NCBI GenBank assembly: GCA_017961625.1
Contig: JAGCWY010000125.1
Location: 1 to 26,040, forward strand
Source: Ruminococcus sp.
GTDB lineage: Bacteria > Bacillota > Clostridia > Oscillospirales > Ruminococcaceae
Reading direction: 5' to 3'
DNA: 26,040 bases
Every line of letters begins with the position of its first letter. Position 1 is the stretch's first letter. Positions 24,423-26,040 of the stretch are shown here, piece after piece. The notes under the pieces are model-generated. The model was not told the DNA's origin and made no database searches. It saw only the letters and a list, made by a program, of their open reading frames with translations. The translations under genes were made by a program, and so were the position numbers.

Positions 24423-24446
24423 AAACAGCGCCCTCGGGCACTGTTT
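24423..24446 (-). terminator. corA terminator
   Basis: Minus strand AAACAGTGCCC/GGGCGCTGTTT (one T-G wobble) followed by further Ts. It starts 5 nt after the corA stop. Confidence 0.9.
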
Positions 24447-24451
24447 AAAAG

Positions 24452-25378
24452 CTATTTCTTTTTCCATTTCAACAAAGCAAACGCTGTTATTCCCGTCAGA
24501 AATGCGGTCAGCGAAAGCGCCACCCATGTATAGTTAAATGGTATATCGTTTGTATTGATACCGTAAAATGCAAACATAATATTCGGTATCTGAAGTATAA
24601 TAGTGACGATAGTCAAACGCCACATAACGATATTCTGATTATTAGAGATTATAGAAGAAAATCCGTCCATCATACTGGAAAGGATACCCGAGTAGATACT
24701 CGCCATCTCTATCGCCTGCTTCATCTCTATGAGAACGTCCTCAAGTAGATCCTGATCCTCGTCGTAGAGCTTTATGACTCTTCCGCGGAATATCTTCTCG
24801 ATAGTCGCTTCATTTGCTTTCAGTGAAGTGGAGAAGTATACGAGAGATTTCTCAAGAGCAAGGAGCTGCATGAGAAGCTCGTTCTTCATGGCGTCATGGA
24901 GTTCCTGCTCGGCAGCCGATGATATCTTGTCTATCTGTTTCAGATAGGTAAGAAACAAAGCAGATATCCTCAGAAGCAGCTGGAGCACGAATCTTGTCTT
25001 GAAATCAGGGCGAAGGTTGCGTATACCTCCTCTTACAGCCTCATTGAGTATCTGTGTCTCACGTATTGATATAGTGAAGACGTACTCTGAGGTTACGATT
25101 ATACCCATAGGTAGGGTATAGAAGTTTTTGGTCTTGTCGTCGTCAATAGCGGACACAGGCGTATCTATGATGACAAGGGTCTGATCATCTTCTCTTTCGA
25201 TACGGGACGACTCCTCCTCATCTATGGACGACTTTACGAAGCCGCTGTCGAGACCGTAGTCCTCAATCAACTCCTTGACCTCCTGCGGAGTAGGATCAAC
25301 AACAGAGATCCAGCAGCCAGCAGCAGGAGCGTCGCACTGTGTCAGCACGCCGTTTATATAATTATAAAAGCTTATCAT
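24452..25378 (-). CDS. corA: CorA-family divalent cation transporter (YGIN variant)
   Basis: A 308-residue CorA-type channel: an acidic and helical cytosolic funnel (about 1-240), two C-terminal membrane segments (about 247-268 and 285-302) and a basic end (KWKKK). The signature loop after the first segment reads YGIN (272-275) instead of the classic YGMN. GIN occurs in the ZntB branch of the superfamily, so the ion (Mg2+, Zn2+ or other) is uncertain. The start at 25376-25378 has a GGCGGA ribosome site. The gene has a private promoter, a leader with a 19-codon ORF, alternative hairpins and its own terminator. Confidence 0.88.
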   Translation of the reverse strand: MISFYNYINGVLTQCDAPAAGCWISVVDPTPQEVKELIEDYGLDSGFVKSSIDEEESSRIEREDDQTLVIIDTPVSAIDDDKTKNFYTLPMGIIVTSEYVFTISIRETQILNEAVRGGIRNLRPDFKTRFVLQLLLRISALFLTYLKQIDKISSAAEQELHDAMKNELLMQLLALEKSLVYFSTSLKANEATIEKIFRGRVIKLYDEDQDLLEDVLIEMKQAIEMASIYSGILSSMMDGFSSIISNNQNIVMWRLTIVTIILQIPNIMFAFYGINTNDIPFNYTWVALSLTAFLTGITAFALLKWKKK

Positions 25379-25416
25379 ATTGTCCGCCGCCCGTAAAAAT
25401 CACGGCACAGCTTGCT

Positions 25417-25473
25417 CCTTTCGCCAAAATTCACTTCGGCAAAAGGACGAGAGCATTATCGTCTGCCGAAGTG
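25417..25473 (-). promoter_or_regulatory. Mutually exclusive hairpins in the corA leader
   Basis: Hairpin A pairs CACTTCGGCA (25464-25473) with TGCCGAAGTG (25432-25441) and adds an inner GACGA/TCGTC stem (25459-25463 with 25446-25450). Hairpin B pairs CCTTTTGCC (25438-25446) with GGCGAAAGG (25417-25425). The two share 25438-25446, so they cannot form together. The 5' arm of A is the 3' end of the leader ORF, so a ribosome there would favour B. This has the layout of a translation-controlled attenuator or anti-attenuator. Confidence 0.7.
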
Positions 25474-25515
25474 TGGAATACTATTCAAATTATTCCCATA
25501 AGGGTCAGAACTCAT
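25456..25515 (-). CDS. corA leader peptide, 19 residues
   Basis: A short ORF, MSSDPYGNNLNSIPHFGRR, ending in TAA at 25456-25458. Its ribosome site, AGGAGGTG four bases before the ATG, is among the strongest in the window. It begins about 25 nt after the predicted transcription start. Its last codons form the 5' arm of hairpin A. It has no resemblance that I recognise to known CorL or MgtL leader peptides, but its position upstream of a cation transporter is analogous. Confidence 0.65.
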   Translation of the reverse strand: MSSDPYGNNLNSIPHFGRR

Positions 25516-25547
25516 AATGCACCTCCTGAATATCATAATGCAGTATT

Positions 25548-25576
25548 ATTATATCAGATTTTTTTTCTGAATACAA
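25548..25576 (-). promoter_or_regulatory. corA promoter
   Basis: Minus strand TTGTAT (25571-25576), 17-bp spacer, TATAAT (25548-25553). The spacer is itself a dyad, TCAGA, A-tract, TCTGA, which might bind a regulator. Confidence 0.7.
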
Positions 25577-25586
25577 GTATTTTTTC

Positions 25587-25627
25587 AAAAAATGTCGGCA
25601 GCAGGACATTTCTGCCCGGCTACCGAC
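25587..25627 (-). terminator. Terminator of the sortase-anchored protein gene
   Basis: Minus strand hairpin with outer arms GTCGG/CCGAC (25623-25627 and 25594-25598) and an inner GCAG/CTGC stem, followed by A and six Ts. It lies about 30 nt after the stop codon at 25656. Confidence 0.85.
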
Positions 25628-25655
25628 TTAGATAAGAGATCAACCTCTCAATTTA

Positions 25656-26040
25656 TCAGTCTTCATCATGCTTCCTTGAACGAGCTGCAAAAGCTGCCAC
25701 AGCAGCGATAGCAATCACTGCGAATGCTGCGCTAGCGCGTTTAGCGCCCGTATTCGGAGAATTTGTTGTAGACTTCTTTGTAGTTGTTGCAATCTTCTTT
25801 GTAGTTGTGGTCGTAGTAGTAGTCGTTGTTGTAGTAGTTGTTGTATCTGATGTGGTAGTAGTGGTGGTTTCGAGATCTGTAGTGGTTGTAGTAGTTGATG
25901 TAGTGGGATCTGTAGTAGATGTTGTAGTTCTTGTACGGCTGCTGCTGTCACCTGTTACAGTTGTCGTAGAGGTGGTGAGAGTTATCTCATTGCCCTTCTG
26001 ATCTGTACTTGTAACACTAGTTGTAGTGGTTGTTGTCGTA
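25656..26040 (-). CDS. C-terminus of a Thr-rich, sortase-anchored surface protein (partial)
   Basis: Only the last 128 or so codons are present; the gene enters from the right edge. The visible part is a long Thr/Ser-rich, extended spacer with runs of Thr, then NSPNTGAK, a hydrophobic segment (ASAAFAVIAIAAVAAFAA) and the charged tail RSRKHDED. That is a cell-wall sorting signal with a PNTG form of the LPXTG motif. The protein is therefore exported and covalently attached to peptidoglycan; its N-terminal function cannot be seen. The same kind of Thr linker occurs in the scaffoldins at the left edge, and a cohesin-bearing anchor is possible but not shown. Confidence 0.8.
   Translation of the reverse strand, partial: TTTTTTTSVTSTDQKGNEITLTTSTTTVTGDSSSRTRTTTSTTDPTTSTTTTTTDLETTTTTTSDTTTTTTTTTTTTTTTKKIATTTKKSTTNSPNTGAKRASAAFAVIAIAAVAAFAARSRKHDED

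Noticed and set aside
25456..25655. M-box (ykoK) Mg2+ riboswitch upstream of corA
   Set aside because: The GGGCAGAAATGTCCTGC segment looks faintly similar, but it belongs to the terminator hairpin of the upstream gene and lies before the corA promoter.
25807..26001. Plus-strand ORF of Val repeats at the right edge
   Set aside because: It is the antisense reading of Thr codons in the sortase-anchored protein.
1..26040. CRISPR arrays, tRNA or rRNA genes, insertion sequences, phage genes
   Set aside because: I saw no regularly spaced repeats, cloverleaf-type sequences, transposase or phage-like ORFs.

Overview
The window looks like a chromosomal segment of a low-to-mid GC, cellulosome-forming Ruminococcus (Clostridia, Oscillospiraceae), close to R. 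flavefaciens or a relative. The evidence is a two-gene scaffoldin locus at the left edge, Thr-rich linkers on surface proteins, ruminococcal dockerins, consensus sigma-A promoters with AGGAGG-type ribosome sites, a GTP-type PEP carboxykinase and GerA/GerB spore-germination genes. The species call is an inference; no rRNA is present.

Left part (1-6341, all minus strand). A promoter at 3140-3168 drives a leader of about 360 nt full of hairpins. It is followed by a single-cohesin/dockerin adaptor (ScaC type, 1899-2771) and a multi-cohesin scaffoldin (ScaA type, start at 1801, running off the left edge) that carries two almost identical 540-bp cohesin-linker units. The cohesins would hold dockerin proteins and the ScaC dockerin would attach the adaptor to a scaffoldin, giving an adaptable surface complex. 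Upstream lie a CapA-family metallophosphatase lipoprotein and a gtrA-dusB pair with overlapping stop and start.

Middle (6342-12821). A plus-strand cassette encodes a DUF2975 membrane protein and a small XRE-type regulator. It is driven by a perfect consensus promoter flanked by two near-identical palindromes, which suggests autoregulation. Next come a DUF3592 membrane protein and pckG (both minus), a small Cys-rich protein (plus), an N-domain-only GerC-like lipoprotein (minus), a CPBP-family membrane protein with a degenerate active site (plus), and tadA (plus).

Right-centre (12827-21203, minus). A housekeeping string runs nucleotidyltransferase, nadC, polA, rimI, tsaD, then gerA-gerB behind their own sigma-G-like promoter. 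A small repeat element lies between polA and rimI and appears to supply the first residues of RimI.

Right end (21347-26040, minus). It holds nadB, a secreted dockerin-VanY carboxypeptidase, a CorA-family transporter with a leader peptide and two mutually exclusive hairpins, and the C-terminus of a Thr-rich, PNTG-type sortase-anchored surface protein.

The most unusual items are the corA leader, the dockerin fused to a DD-carboxypeptidase, the structured leader of the scaffoldin operon, the paired palindromes around the DUF2975 promoter, the catalytically degenerate CPBP protein and the repeat-derived start of RimI.
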